The translations under genes were made by a program, and so were the position numbers. This document shows positions 1 through 7,467 of a stretch of DNA of 46,331 nt, piece after piece. The stretch comes from Solirubrobacterales bacterium (lineage in GTDB: Bacteria > Actinomycetota > Thermoleophilia > Solirubrobacterales > Solirubrobacteraceae), in NCBI GenBank assembly GCA_027449125.1, contig DAIDME010000025.1, positions 1-46,331 of the forward strand, in the 5' to 3' direction. How positions within the stretch are numbered: position 1 is the stretch's first letter; each line of letters starts with the position of its first letter. Under the pieces are notes generated by a model that worked only from the letters and a program-made list of their open reading frames with translations, ran no database searches and was not told where the DNA came from.

Positions 1-118
1 TGCCAGACCGACCAGACTCGCATTCACCCCGCACCGCGCATCCCGCCGTCGCTGACGAGAGGCCCGAGCTATGCGGCCAGCACAGGGTAGCGGATCGGGA
101 CGTCCCCCATGGGGGGCG
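1..118. other. Short stretch left of the IS, no gene seen
   Basis: I see no convincing coding frame here. It does not continue the ssb reading frame found on the other side of the insertion sequence, so the IS has probably joined unrelated sequences. Confidence 0.5.
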
Positions 119-138
119 CTTGTGACGTTTTCGTGGGT
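119..138 (+). repeat. Left terminal inverted repeat of the ISL3 element
   Basis: It reads CTTGTGACGTTTTCGTGGGT and is the exact reverse complement of 1483-1502. Confidence 0.85.
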
Positions 139-229
139 GTAGTGACCGGCTGAGAACGGGGCGCACGCCCCGTTGGCTCTAGGGTTTCCGGCTTCTTCAG
201 TGCTGGATTCCTTAGGAGGCGAACGAGAC

Positions 230-1483
230 GTGCGCAGCATCAGAGTATGGGCGCGGCTGCTTGGGCTGCGCGGGACGGTGATCGAGGAGGTCAACGTCAA
301 CGACGCTGGGGAGGGGACGGAGGTTGTTGTGGCGGTCCGGCCGGGCTGGCGGGAGCGGGGTCGTTGTGGGATCTGTGGCCGGCGTGCGGGGCGCTTTGAT
401 CGTGGCGGCGGGCGACGGCGTTGGCGGGCGCTGGACCTCGGCACGTCGCTGTGCTGGATCGAGGCTGACGCCCCGCGGGTGTGCTGTAGCAAGCACGGGG
501 TGGTGGTCGCCCGGGTGCCGTGGGCCAGGCACGACTCCAGGTTCACCCGTGCGTTTGAGGATCAGTGCTGCTGGCTGGCGGTGAACTGCTCCAAGAAGGC
601 TGTCGCTGAGCTGATGCGTTGCTCCTGGCGGACTGTTGGGAGCATCCTTGAGCGGGTCTGTGGCGAAGCCCGCTTGAAGGTCGATCTGCTGTCGGGGCTT
701 ACGAGCATCGGGATCGACGAGATCAGCTACAGACGCGGTCAGAGATACCTCACCGTCGTCGTTGATCATCACAGCGGCCGGCTGGTGTGGGCCGCCCCTG
801 GCCGCGACCGCCAGACGGTGCTCTCGTTCTTTGATGCGCTCGGCCAAGAGCGCTGCAAAGAGATCGAATCTGTGTCCTGTGACATGGCCTCATGGATCAG
901 CTCCGCGGTCGCTGAAGCGGTCCCTGACGCGCAGCGTTGCGTGGACCCGTTCCACGTGATCGGGTTAGCAACCGACGCGCTTGACGAGGTCCGCCGTGAG
1001 CTGTGGCGCGAAGCCAGACGCGAGAAGAACCTGACGCTCGCCAAGGACCTCAAGGGCGCCCGGTTCTGTGTGTGGAAGAACCCGGAGAATCTCACCGACC
1101 GCCAAGCCCAGAAGCTCGCGGTGATCGGAAAGCTCAACGGGCCGCTGTACCGCGCCTACCTGCTCAAGGAACAGCTGCGCCAGATCTACCGGTCCGCAAC
1201 CTACGAGGAAGCCGAGGCGCTGCTGGACGCATGGCTGGCCTGGGCCAGGCGCTGCCGGCTGCCGGCGTTCACGAAGCTCGCCAGAACGATCACAGCCCAA
1301 CGCGACGGGATCCTCGCTGCCATCCGCCTCGGGCTCTCCAACGCCCGCGTGGAACAGATCAACACCCAGATCAGGCTGATCACCAGACGAGCGTTCGGCT
1401 TTCACTCAGCCGACGCGCTGATCGCGCTCGCGATGCTCACACTATCCGGGCTCTGCCCACCACTCCCAGACCGGGTCAAATAA
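230..1483 (+). CDS. ISL3-family transposase
   Basis: This 417-aa DDE transposase moves the surrounding insertion sequence. The N-terminus has the ISL3 zinc-finger pattern (CGIC, then CCSKHG). The catalytic region follows: GIDEISYRRG around residue 163 (first Asp), VDPFHVI for the second Asp, and the C-terminal SNARVEQINTQIRLITRRAFGF block with the Glu near residue 374, all characteristic of ISL3. I chose the GTG at 230 because AGGAGG lies 11 bases upstream and the protein then begins at the usual RLLGL segment; an upstream TTG at 173 is possible. The stop codon touches the right inverted repeat. The gene looks intact. Confidence 0.9.
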   Translation: MRSIRVWARLLGLRGTVIEEVNVNDAGEGTEVVVAVRPGWRERGRCGICGRRAGRFDRGGGRRRWRALDLGTSLCWIEADAPRVCCSKHGVVVARVPWARHDSRFTRAFEDQCCWLAVNCSKKAVAELMRCSWRTVGSILERVCGEARLKVDLLSGLTSIGIDEISYRRGQRYLTVVVDHHSGRLVWAAPGRDRQTVLSFFDALGQERCKEIESVSCDMASWISSAVAEAVPDAQRCVDPFHVIGLATDALDEVRRELWREARREKNLTLAKDLKGARFCVWKNPENLTDRQAQKLAVIGKLNGPLYRAYLLKEQLRQIYRSATYEEAEALLDAWLAWARRCRLPAFTKLARTITAQRDGILAAIRLGLSNARVEQINTQIRLITRRAFGFHSADALIALAMLTLSGLCPPLPDRVK

Positions 1484-1502
1484 CCCACGAAAACGTCACA
1501 AG
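1483..1502 (-). repeat. Right terminal inverted repeat of the ISL3 element
   Basis: It is the perfect inverse of 119-138 and overlaps the last base of the transposase stop codon. Confidence 0.85.
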
Positions 1503-1691
1503 ACCCTGAAATACCTGGTCAAGGGCCAGGCGGTCGCGTTCAGCGGCCGTCCGGACATCCGGTCCTACAAGCGCAACAACGGTGACCCCGGCGCGACGCT
1601 CGAGGTCCACGGCGTTGAGCTCGAGTACGGCCACAAACCCCAGGACCGACCCGCCGACCACGACCAGGAGCCGGTCCAGGCGGCCGCGTAA
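1503..1691 (+). pseudogene. ssb: 3' remnant of a single-stranded DNA-binding protein gene
   Basis: An open frame begins immediately at the IS right end and runs 62 codons to a TAA. It reads LKYLVKGQAVAFSGRPDIRS followed by YKRNNGDPGATLEVHGVELEY and a Pro/Asp/Gln tail. YLVKGQxVxxSGR...LEVxxVELE is the end of the SSB OB-fold. The N-terminal half is missing, and the 5' side of the IS does not carry it. SSB would protect single-stranded DNA during replication or transfer of the element. This copy has no start and is presumably dead. Confidence 0.7.
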
Positions 1692-1763
1692 CAGCGGCGG
1701 CTAGGCGGGACGCCCATGCAGGGGCGTCCCGCCAGACGGCCGCCCTCAAACCAGGAGAGCGAC

Positions 1764-2048
1764 ATGCAACAACACACAACTACCACCAACGACACCCCCG
1801 GCGCCTGCTGGCCGAGCCGCCAGACCACCGTCGCGCTGCCGCTCGCGACGATCGAGGAGCTCGACAACCTCGCCGCGCTCAACCACCTCACCCGCGAAGA
1901 GATCCTCCGGCAGATCATCAACGCTGGGCTACTCAGCGACACACCGCAGCTGCCGGCCGGTGACGACCCGGTCGACCGGCTGGCCGAGCACGCTCACCTC
2001 ACCCGCCGCCGCTCACTCGAGCTCGCCCACGGGAGCGCCGGGCGATGA
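1764..2048 (+). CDS. Small ribbon-helix-helix-like protein
   Basis: The protein is 94 aa. Residues about 18-58 (QTTVALPLATIEELDNLAAL, then NHLTREEILRQIINAGLL) have a beta-strand plus two helices, as in ribbon-helix-helix DNA-binding or partition/relaxosome regulators. The rest is polar. The ATG at 1764 follows AGGAGA at a good distance. The stop overlaps the next start (ATGA), so it heads a translationally coupled set. A regulator of replication or mobilisation fits, but the fold call rests on pattern only. Confidence 0.6.
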   Translation: MQQHTTTTNDTPGACWPSRQTTVALPLATIEELDNLAALNHLTREEILRQIINAGLLSDTPQLPAGDDPVDRLAEHAHLTRRRSLELAHGSAGR

Positions 2049-2377
2049 GCACGATCAACAGCACCCGGGCGCCGATGCCGCTCGCGCTCACGGTCCGTGA
2101 TGACCCCGCGGAGATCGCGGCGCTGTGGGCGATGAGCGTGCAGCAGCGGATCGACGCGATGTGGGCCGGACAGCTCAGCCTCTCGCAGCTGACCGAATGG
2201 AGCTCTCGGCGACCAAGCCAGGTCCCATTGCTGGACGGCGAGCTCGCCTACCTGGTGATGTACACGCCCGAGTGGGCCGAACCCGCCAAGCCCGCCGAAC
2301 TGGCCGAACCGGCCGAGCGGCAGCGCGACAACGTCGTGCACCTTCCTGAAAGGAGTGAGCACCGTGCCGCCGCATGA
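2045..2377 (+). CDS. Hypothetical protein of the integrative element
   Basis: The protein is 110 aa and coupled to the previous gene by ATGA. The middle (QQRIDAMWAGQLSLSQLTEW, then SSRRPSQVPLLDGELAYLVM) looks like a compact helical domain. The C-terminus is a Glu/Pro/Ala run (EPAKPAELAEPAE). I do not recognise a family. Its place between an RHH-like protein and a primase suggests an accessory role in element maintenance. Confidence 0.6.
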   Translation: MSTINSTRAPMPLALTVRDDPAEIAALWAMSVQQRIDAMWAGQLSLSQLTEWSSRRPSQVPLLDGELAYLVMYTPEWAEPAKPAELAEPAERQRDNVVHLPERSEHRAAA

Positions 2378-2816
2378 CGAGCACCCAGTCAACGGCCGCA
2401 CCGCGCAGGCCTACGGCCCGGCGCGGCGGTTTAGTCTCTGGCTCGAGCAGCTCCGTGCCTGTGACCTGAGCTTCGCTGAGGCCTCGACGCTCCATCCGGA
2501 TGACATGGGGGAGTGGCAGGCCGGGGTGTATCTGCTCACCGGCTGCGAGCTGGTGTGGCTGGAGCTCGGCGGCCGTGTGCTGGGCGAACGCCCGCTGCAA
2601 GCGGCTGTCGACGAAATCGACCAGCCGCGGTGCTGGTGGTCCTCAAGCGAGGAGGCGACGATCCGGTGGGCCGCGCACTTCTGGGACCCAAGCCACTCAG
2701 GACCCGGCTTCCCATCCCAGGTCGGTCACTTCCACTTCCGCCGCTGGGTAAACGCCTGCCACCTATACAAGCGCACCGCGCCGACACTCACCACCACCAA
2801 CAGGAGCGCGCGATGA
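2364..2816 (+). CDS. Hypothetical protein of the integrative element
   Basis: The protein is 150 aa and rich in Trp and His, with no recognised family or membrane segment. I use the GTG at 2364, eight bases after AGGAG; the in-frame GTG at 2355 overlaps that ribosome-binding site. The gene overlaps its predecessor by 14 bases and the primase by ATGA. Aromatic motifs such as CWWSSSEEATIRWAAHFWDP suggest a folded soluble domain. Function unknown. Confidence 0.6.
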   Translation: MPPHDEHPVNGRTAQAYGPARRFSLWLEQLRACDLSFAEASTLHPDDMGEWQAGVYLLTGCELVWLELGGRVLGERPLQAAVDEIDQPRCWWSSSEEATIRWAAHFWDPSHSGPGFPSQVGHFHFRRWVNACHLYKRTAPTLTTTNRSAR

Positions 2817-3787
2817 CCCAGACGCTTGCCGGCGCTGACATCCGCGGCTACTACGCCACGCTCGGCATCAGCATCCCCGCAGGGGCGAGTGGCAACGCGT
2901 CGGTCAGCTGCTTCGCCGACCCTGACGCTCATAGCCGCGGTGACCGGCACCCATCCTGCAGCATCAACCTCGAACATGGAGCCTGGAAGTGCCACGGCTG
3001 CGGTGCCTCCGGAGGCGCCTACGACGCAGCCACCGCCCGCGGGTACAGCGAACGCGCGGCGATCGACCTGATGGTCAGGCACGGCATCGTCGACCGCCGC
3101 GACCCAGACCACGCACGCAACAACTACCACAACGCAGCCCGGCCGCGAGCACGCGCAGACCGACATCCAGCAGCAGCCCCGAACGTGAGCCGGCTGGGGA
3201 TCAACGAGCAGCACATCCGTCACTGGCAGGTGGCACTGACCGAGCGCCCTGAGCTGATCGCACGCCTGACCCGCCAGCGCGGCTGGCTCTACAGCACCAT
3301 GTACGAGCTCGGACTCGGCTGTGACGGCGCACGCATCACGATCCCCGTCCGCGACCGTGACAGCCATCTCGTCGGGCTGTTGCGCTACCAGCCGTGGCCG
3401 AAGCACGGGCAAGCGAAGATGCTCGCCGCGCCCGGGTCACGGCGAGCGCTGCTGCCGCACCCCGCAGCCGAGCCCTCCAACGAGATCCTGCTCGTCGAGG
3501 GCGAACCAGATATGATCGCCGCCAGATCACGCGGCATACCAGCGATCGCCGTCCCCGGCACCGAAACATGGCGAACCGAATGGGCGTCCCTCTTTGCGGG
3601 ACGCGAGGTTACGATCGTCATGGACTGCGACCCCGAAGGACGCCGAGCCGCGCAACGCATCGCCGAGGACCTCCACGCACTCGCCGTCACCCGAGTGCTC
3701 GACATCGCACCAGAGCGCCGGGACGGCTACGACCTCACCGACCTGCTGCGCGACCACCCACGCCTCAGAAAGGAGATCCTGCGATGA
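2813..3787 (+). CDS. DnaG-type primase with CHC2 zinc finger and Toprim domain
   Basis: This 324-aa protein probably primes replication of the element. Residues about 27-65 form a CHC2-like zinc-binding region ending KCHGCGASGGAYD. The C-terminal half has a Toprim domain: ILLVEGEPDMIAA (acidic Glu) and TIVMDCDPEGRRAAQRI (DxD) near residues 225-285. It is shorter than chromosomal DnaG (about 600 aa) and lacks the helicase-binding C-terminus, as in many plasmid and phage primases. The ATG at 2813 follows AGGAG and overlaps the upstream stop. The 3' end overlaps the HTH gene (ATGA). Confidence 0.8.
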   Translation: MTQTLAGADIRGYYATLGISIPAGASGNASVSCFADPDAHSRGDRHPSCSINLEHGAWKCHGCGASGGAYDAATARGYSERAAIDLMVRHGIVDRRDPDHARNNYHNAARPRARADRHPAAAPNVSRLGINEQHIRHWQVALTERPELIARLTRQRGWLYSTMYELGLGCDGARITIPVRDRDSHLVGLLRYQPWPKHGQAKMLAAPGSRRALLPHPAAEPSNEILLVEGEPDMIAARSRGIPAIAVPGTETWRTEWASLFAGREVTIVMDCDPEGRRAAQRIAEDLHALAVTRVLDIAPERRDGYDLTDLLRDHPRLRKEILR

Positions 3788-4131
3788 GCGCCAATGATGC
3801 TCTGACGCTGAGCGACGAGCAGCTGAACCGGCTGGCCGACCTGCTCGCCCTCAAGCTGGCGCACGTCAAGCCCGCCACACCGGCGATGCTGACCGTCGAG
3901 GATGTCTGCGTCACGTTCCAGGTCAGTCGGGCCTGGGTGTATGAGAACGCTGCCCGGCTCGGTGGGGTGAAGCTGGGTCCCAGCCGCCGCGCGCCGCTGC
4001 GGTTTGAAGCGAAGCGCGTGGCCGCCGCAATGAACCCGCTGGGGCGTCCCGATGCCACCAGCACCGCGGAGCGTCAAGCCACGCCTCGGCGCCCACGCCG
4101 CAAGCACCTACACCCGGTCTACGATGGCTAG
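3784..4131 (+). CDS. Helix-turn-helix (excisionase-type) DNA-binding protein
   Basis: The protein is 115 aa. The central segment MLTVEDVCVTFQVSRAWVYE, then NAARLGGVKLGPSRRAPLRF, is a MerR/excisionase-like winged helix: HTH followed by a basic wing ending in a phenylalanine. Small proteins of this type act as directionality factors or regulators for tyrosine integrases, and this one sits directly before the integrase with an 8-base overlap. AAGGAG precedes the ATG. The tail is basic (RRPRRKH). The excisionase role is inferred from position and fold. Confidence 0.75.
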   Translation: MSANDALTLSDEQLNRLADLLALKLAHVKPATPAMLTVEDVCVTFQVSRAWVYENAARLGGVKLGPSRRAPLRFEAKRVAAAMNPLGRPDATSTAERQATPRRPRRKHLHPVYDG

Positions 4132-5614
4132 CCGCGCCCGAGACCGCACGCAGTCCACTGGACGGGGGCCGCAGAAGAGCGGCCAGGTGCGCGAGCACAG
4201 GGCGAAGTCGGGGATCGTCACCTACTCGATGCGCGTCCGCTGGTGCGGTGAACGGCTCAGCGTCAGGCTTGGCAACGAACTCGAAGGCTGGAACCGGGCG
4301 CTCGCTGAGCTCAAGCTGGCCGAGACCGTCGCGGCGATCAGCGCCGGCACATGGCAGCCGCCGGCTCCGGAACTCGACGCTGAGGAACACGACCCAATCT
4401 TTCACGAGTTCGCGACGGTCTGGCTGGAGGAGCACGGAGCGGATCTCGACGACAGCACGCGCGAGGGCTACGGCCACCTGTTGAGCCGCTACATACTGCC
4501 GACCTTCAAGGACAGCCGTCTGACCGAGATCACATACGAGACCGTCAGGCAGTGGCGCGACCGCTTGCGCGCAGAGTCAGAGCAGCTCAAGCTCGCCCAG
4601 GCCAACAACCTCAAGCTGATCGACCGCCAAGGTCGACCGAAGCGTCCGTTCGGGCCGCAAACGATCAACCAGTCAGTGCGCCTACTCGGGCAGATCCTCG
4701 ATCGTGCCGTCGAGAGTGAGCACTACCTGATCGACCGCAACCCTGCCAAGGGCCGCTCGGGGCTGCGCATGAAGACGCCGCCACGGCCGCCGCGCAACCA
4801 CCTCGAAGCCGACGAGGTGCTCAGCCTCATCCAAGCCGCCGATCTCGTCGACCAGGGCGTAACGCCTAGGAGCCTCAGACACTCGAGGCTCGCTCGCGAG
4901 CTACGCGCAGAGGGCAAGACATGGGCGCAGGTCGGCGAGGCGATGGGCTGCTCGGAGGCGACCGCGATCTACCGCTCGCGGATCAAGCCCAAGCGCGACG
5001 CGCCACGCCAGCGCCGAGCGATGATCGTGCTGCTGTCACTGACAGGCACGCGCGCCGGCGAACACACCGAGCTCGCTTGGACAGGGGTCGACCAGACGCA
5101 CGGACGGATCATTCTGGACGACGCGAAGACCCCGGCAGGCATCCGAGAGATCCAAATGTCGCCGTTCGTCCGTGAGGAAGTGAGCCTGTACCGCGAGTCA
5201 CTCGCGCATGTGCCGGCAGCCGATGATCCCGTGTTCCCCGTCCGTGGCGGCGGTCACGGTGATAGGCACAACCTCGGGCGGCGGCTGCGGCACATCGCCA
5301 TGATCGCCGACGATCTGCGCAGGGAACAGGGGCTCGCGCCGCTGCCACGGCGCATCACGCCGCACACGTTCCGCCGGACCTTCGTGACGCTCTCCTTCCA
5401 GGCCGGCAAAGACCTCGTGTTCGTGCAGAGCCAGGTCGGACACGCCGACTGGAAGACGACCCTCGAGATCTACACGCAACAGAGCCATCGCAGCGTCGAC
5501 CCCGAGATCCGGGCGCTGCTGAACACCTATCTGGCCGAGGCCGGATCGGGAGCAGCGGGCGCAGACGCAGCGGCTCGCGAACGGCTCCACAGACGACTGG
5601 AGCTACCGCTGTGA
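4124..5614 (+). CDS. Tyrosine integrase with an HTH insertion in the catalytic domain
   Basis: This 496-aa recombinase probably integrates the element at the adjacent tRNA-Phe. Order: basic N-terminal arm, SAM-like core-binding domain (about 90-215), catalytic domain. Catalytic residues visible: Arg in LTGTRAGEHTELAW (about 310), HTFRRTF (His/Arg, about 413), VGHADWKTT (His, about 438) and the Tyr of LEIYTQQS (about 450). Between the domain start (EADEVLSLI, about 227) and the first Arg there is an extra segment of some 60 residues containing a helix-turn-helix pattern, AEGKTWAQVGEAMGCSEATA. That is unusual for this family. The start at 4124 overlaps the preceding gene. The gene appears intact. 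Confidence 0.9.
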   Translation: MASRARDRTQSTGRGPQKSGQVREHRAKSGIVTYSMRVRWCGERLSVRLGNELEGWNRALAELKLAETVAAISAGTWQPPAPELDAEEHDPIFHEFATVWLEEHGADLDDSTREGYGHLLSRYILPTFKDSRLTEITYETVRQWRDRLRAESEQLKLAQANNLKLIDRQGRPKRPFGPQTINQSVRLLGQILDRAVESEHYLIDRNPAKGRSGLRMKTPPRPPRNHLEADEVLSLIQAADLVDQGVTPRSLRHSRLARELRAEGKTWAQVGEAMGCSEATAIYRSRIKPKRDAPRQRRAMIVLLSLTGTRAGEHTELAWTGVDQTHGRIILDDAKTPAGIREIQMSPFVREEVSLYRESLAHVPAADDPVFPVRGGGHGDRHNLGRRLRHIAMIADDLRREQGLAPLPRRITPHTFRRTFVTLSFQAGKDLVFVQSQVGHADWKTTLEIYTQQSHRSVDPEIRALLNTYLAEAGSGAAGADAAARERLHRRLELPL

Positions 5615-5667
5615 GCGCCCCCGGACCGCACTTCCGCGTCCAGAATCCGCTTGGTTGCCTGGTCAAC

Positions 5668-5705
5668 TGGGCCAGTAAACGCCGATTCCGGGTTTTACTG
5701 GCCCA
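5668..5705. terminator. Hairpin downstream of the integrase
   Basis: Perfect 12-bp arms, TGGGCCAGTAAA (5668-5679) and its inverse (5694-5705), enclose a 14-base loop 53 bases after the integrase stop. No clear U-tract follows. It lies between a plus-strand gene and a minus-strand tRNA, so it could end transcription from both sides. A recombination-site structure is the alternative. Confidence 0.5.
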
Positions 5706-5771
5706 ATTAGAGGCTCTCACCTTCGTCGCACTGACTTACGAAAGATGCCAACTACCAGGGGTTTCGTCTTA

Positions 5772-5844
5772 TGGCGAGACCCGGACTTGAACCGGGGACA
5801 CCACGATTTTCAGTCGTGTGCTCTACCAGCTGAGCTATCCCGCC
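5772..5844 (-). tRNA. tRNA-Phe (anticodon GAA)
   Basis: On the minus strand a 73-nt cloverleaf folds: acceptor GGCGGGA/TCTCGCC, D arm GCTC/GAGC, anticodon arm CACGA-CTGAAAA-TCGTG with anticodon GAA, T arm CCCGG-TTCAAGT-CCGGG and discriminator A. No CCA is encoded. It is the integration target for the elements on both sides: an integrase gene faces its 3' end, and its first 26 bases are duplicated at 25574-25599. Confidence 0.95.
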
Positions 5845-5850
5845 TAGGGC
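5819..5850. repeat. Left attachment site of the provirus (32-bp direct repeat)
   Basis: The 32 bases starting TGCTCTACCAGC and ending CCGCCTAGGGC are identical to 25574-25605. They cover tRNA-Phe nucleotides 1-26 plus 6 bases upstream of the mature 5' end. The crossover region is therefore at the 5' end of the tRNA, not the more common 3' end. Confidence 0.85.
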
Positions 5851-5887
5851 GATGGAGGGTAGCGCACGGTCGTTTTTGGAAACTTCC

Positions 5888-5902
5888 CGACAAATCTTGT
5901 CG
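5888..5902. promoter_or_regulatory. Palindromic operator candidate
   Basis: CGACAA-atc-TTGTCG is a perfect 6+6 inverted repeat. It lies in the non-coding region between the tRNA and the first late gene and overlaps the -10 candidate at 5894-5899. It could bind a dimeric repressor. No regulator is identified. Confidence 0.4.
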
Positions 5903-5922
5903 ATATTGTGTCCCTTTGTCAA
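5894..5922 (-). promoter_or_regulatory. Promoter candidate toward tRNA-Phe
   Basis: On the minus strand TTGACA (5917-5922) and CAAGAT (5894-5899) are separated by 17 bases. A start near 5887 would give a leader of roughly 43 nt to tRNA-Phe. A nearer TANNNT hexamer, TACCCT (5856-5861), is 11 nt from the tRNA 5' end. Both lie in element DNA, so the element seems to supply the promoter of the intact tRNA. Confidence 0.35.
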
Positions 5923-6083
5923 ATGCCGGGGGTGGTTGCCCGCGGGTAACGCCGCCTTCGCTGGCCTGGTTGGGGTGTTGGTGAGAGCCGGCTGGTTGAG
6001 GGGGCCTGGAGCCACTTTTCAGGCGGCCGTGAGGGCGGTGAGATCCGCGGCATGCTCTCTTCTCTCCACCGGGCGGCGTGACC

Positions 6084-6206
6084 ATGAGCGCCGCAAAGAA
6101 GTGGCTTGGCATCGGCCTGGCCGCTGTGACGTTCATCCTTGCCTTCAAGTTCGTCGCGGCCAAGTCGCGAAACAAGGCCCTGACGACGCTCGCGGGCCAG
6201 GTCTGA
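6084..6206 (+). CDS. Small single-TM protein upstream of the capsid gene
   Basis: The product is 40 aa: a short basic N-terminus (MSAAKKW), one hydrophobic helix (LGIGLAAVTFILAFKFVAA) and a basic tail. It ends four bases before the capsid gene start, so it opens the late block. Tailless membrane viruses encode many such short virion membrane proteins. Role inferred from context. Confidence 0.65.
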   Translation: MSAAKKWLGIGLAAVTFILAFKFVAAKSRNKALTTLAGQV

Positions 6207-6210
6207 GCTC

Positions 6211-7347
6211 ATGCCGCTCGGCGCGCAGGGAGCGGCGTTCTTCCAGAACAGCCCGCTCAACAACAGCTTCATCACGAACACCGCGGAGTGGGCGCGCCTG
6301 ACGCAGAAGAACATCGCGCCGCTGCCGGCGGTGCAGTTCACCGGGTTCGGCGGCTCGGTGGTCCAGGTCCCGTTCCCGGACAGCGGGCTCGGCGCGTGGC
6401 TGCGGCTGCAGTTCGAAGGGACCCTGACGGTCGCGACCGCCGCGATGGTCACCACCGACCTGTGGCCGTGGGGCCTGGTCGGCAACGCGGCGCTCGCCGT
6501 GAACGGGCAGACGCAGCTGATCAGCTGCAACGGCCTTGACCTGCGCGCGCACCGCAACCGGCTGTACCGCAACCCGGTCGAGCAGGTCGGGTCAGCGGCC
6601 GGCACCGACTCGAAGCTCAACCCGATCAGCGGCACCTCACTCGCGATCGGGACCTACGACATCAGCCTGAGCTTCGACATCCCGATTTGTCACGACCTCC
6701 AGACTCTGGTCGGGCTCATCTACCTGCAAACTAGCCAAAATGACTTCGGGATCAACATCACGCCCGGGCAGGTCGCGAACCTGCTCACCGGGGCCGGGAC
6801 AGCGACCCTGACCGGCACGTTCTACCCCGAGCTCACGTTCTTCGACATCCCAGAGATCCAGGGGTCCGGGCAGCAGGCAGGCGGCCCGCTGCTGCCATCG
6901 ATGGCGTGGCTACACAGCCTGCAGTCCAAGGACACGCCGCAGGTCGGGACCGGCGCGATGGACACCCCGCTCGGCAAGTACCCCGGGCAGCTGCTGTGCC
7001 TCTACAACTACGTGACCAACGGCACCCCCGGCTCGCACGTGCCGGTCCTGACCGGGTACGACGGGCTGCAGCTGCAATACGGCCTGAACCGCGCGCCGAT
7101 GGTGTGGGTAGGCCCGACCGGTCAAGGGCTCCTATCCCTCCTCGATGAGAACCAGGCGGACTACAACGGGCTGATCGGCCCCGAGTACTTCATCCTCGAT
7201 TTCGAGAAGGACGACCCTGCCCGCGACGCGGTGTACCCGGTCGGCCTGAACGGGTTCCAGCTCGTCCCGTACATCACGGCGGCGGACGCGCTCGCGGCCG
7301 GCTCGAAGGTGCATGTCGTGTCCGAGATCCTCTACAGCGCGAGCTGA
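6211..7347 (+). CDS. Putative double-jelly-roll major capsid protein
   Basis: The protein is 378 aa with no signal peptide or TM helix, rich in Gly, Thr, Pro, Leu and beta-type stretches. Its length matches the double-jelly-roll capsid proteins of tectiviruses (about 350-400 aa). It has two beta-rich halves: residues about 35-215 (AVQFTGFGGSVVQVPFPDSG ... YDISLSFDIPICHD ... ATLTGTFYPELTFFDIPEI) and about 230-378 (LLCLYNYVT ... GPEYFILDFEKDDPARDAVY ... KVHVVSEILYS). Each ends in a long strand-rich segment. It is the largest soluble late protein near the start of the late block. A structure prediction is needed to prove the fold; I rely on length, composition and neighbourhood. Confidence 0.65.
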   Translation: MPLGAQGAAFFQNSPLNNSFITNTAEWARLTQKNIAPLPAVQFTGFGGSVVQVPFPDSGLGAWLRLQFEGTLTVATAAMVTTDLWPWGLVGNAALAVNGQTQLISCNGLDLRAHRNRLYRNPVEQVGSAAGTDSKLNPISGTSLAIGTYDISLSFDIPICHDLQTLVGLIYLQTSQNDFGINITPGQVANLLTGAGTATLTGTFYPELTFFDIPEIQGSGQQAGGPLLPSMAWLHSLQSKDTPQVGTGAMDTPLGKYPGQLLCLYNYVTNGTPGSHVPVLTGYDGLQLQYGLNRAPMVWVGPTGQGLLSLLDENQADYNGLIGPEYFILDFEKDDPARDAVYPVGLNGFQLVPYITAADALAAGSKVHVVSEILYSAS

Positions 7348-7349
7348 CC

Positions 7350-7466
7350 ATGGCTCACGGGCACGGACACAAGAAGGGCTGCCGCTGCGGGTTCTGCAGG
7401 CTCTCCGCCCAGTACGCGGGGAAGGGCGGCAAGCGCAAGCGCCGCGGGCGCCGCAAGGGCCGCTGA
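7350..7466 (+). CDS. Tiny Cys/His and basic protein
   Basis: The product is 38 aa, too short for most gene finders. It has a His/Cys-rich N-terminus (MAHGHGHKKGCRCGFCRLSA) and a strongly basic tail (KGGKRKRRGRRKGR). It starts two bases after the capsid stop and ends one base before the next ATG. Zinc binding and DNA condensation or packaging are possible. The tight packing between two late genes is the main reason to call it. Confidence 0.6.
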   Translation: MAHGHGHKKGCRCGFCRLSAQYAGKGGKRKRRGRRKGR

Positions 7467-7467
7467 G

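Larger units (their letters stand above)
119..1502 (+). mobile_element. ISL3-family insertion sequence
   Basis: A single transposase gene is enclosed by perfect 20-bp terminal inverted repeats (119-138 and 1483-1502, reading inward CTTGTGACGTTTTCGTGGGT). The total is 1384 bp, normal for ISL3. The 8 bp outside the two ends (ggggggcg and accctgaa) do not match, so no target duplication is visible. That suggests a deletion or recombination between copies after insertion. The right end lies directly in an ssb remnant. Confidence 0.85.
1..5771. mobile_element. Right part of an integrative element next to tRNA-Phe
   Basis: The block from the window start to the 3' end of tRNA-Phe carries a coupled run typical of small integrative elements: RHH-like protein, two unknown proteins, CHC2/Toprim primase, HTH protein and tyrosine integrase, all on the plus strand. 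The integrase ends 158 bases before the tRNA 3' end, the usual arrangement for a tRNA-targeting element. An ISL3-type insertion sequence has destroyed an ssb gene at its left. Only one end is visible, so the other attachment site and total size are unknown. Element status is inferred from gene content and position. Confidence 0.55.
5851..6083. other. Control region between tRNA-Phe and the late block
   Basis: I see no gene in these 233 bases. They hold a palindrome (5888-5902), a minus-strand promoter candidate aimed at tRNA-Phe and, presumably, the late promoter, for which no clear -35/-10 pair is visible. The stretch around 5870-5925 is AT-richer than its surroundings. Confidence 0.5.

Noticed and set aside
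1764..4131. Toxin-antitoxin module
   Set aside because: The RHH-like protein is followed by proteins without toxin motifs and a primase; an element maintenance set fits better.
5852..6301. 149-aa frame upstream of and overlapping the capsid gene
   Set aside because: Runs through the control region and two better genes; Arg/Ser-rich shadow-type text.
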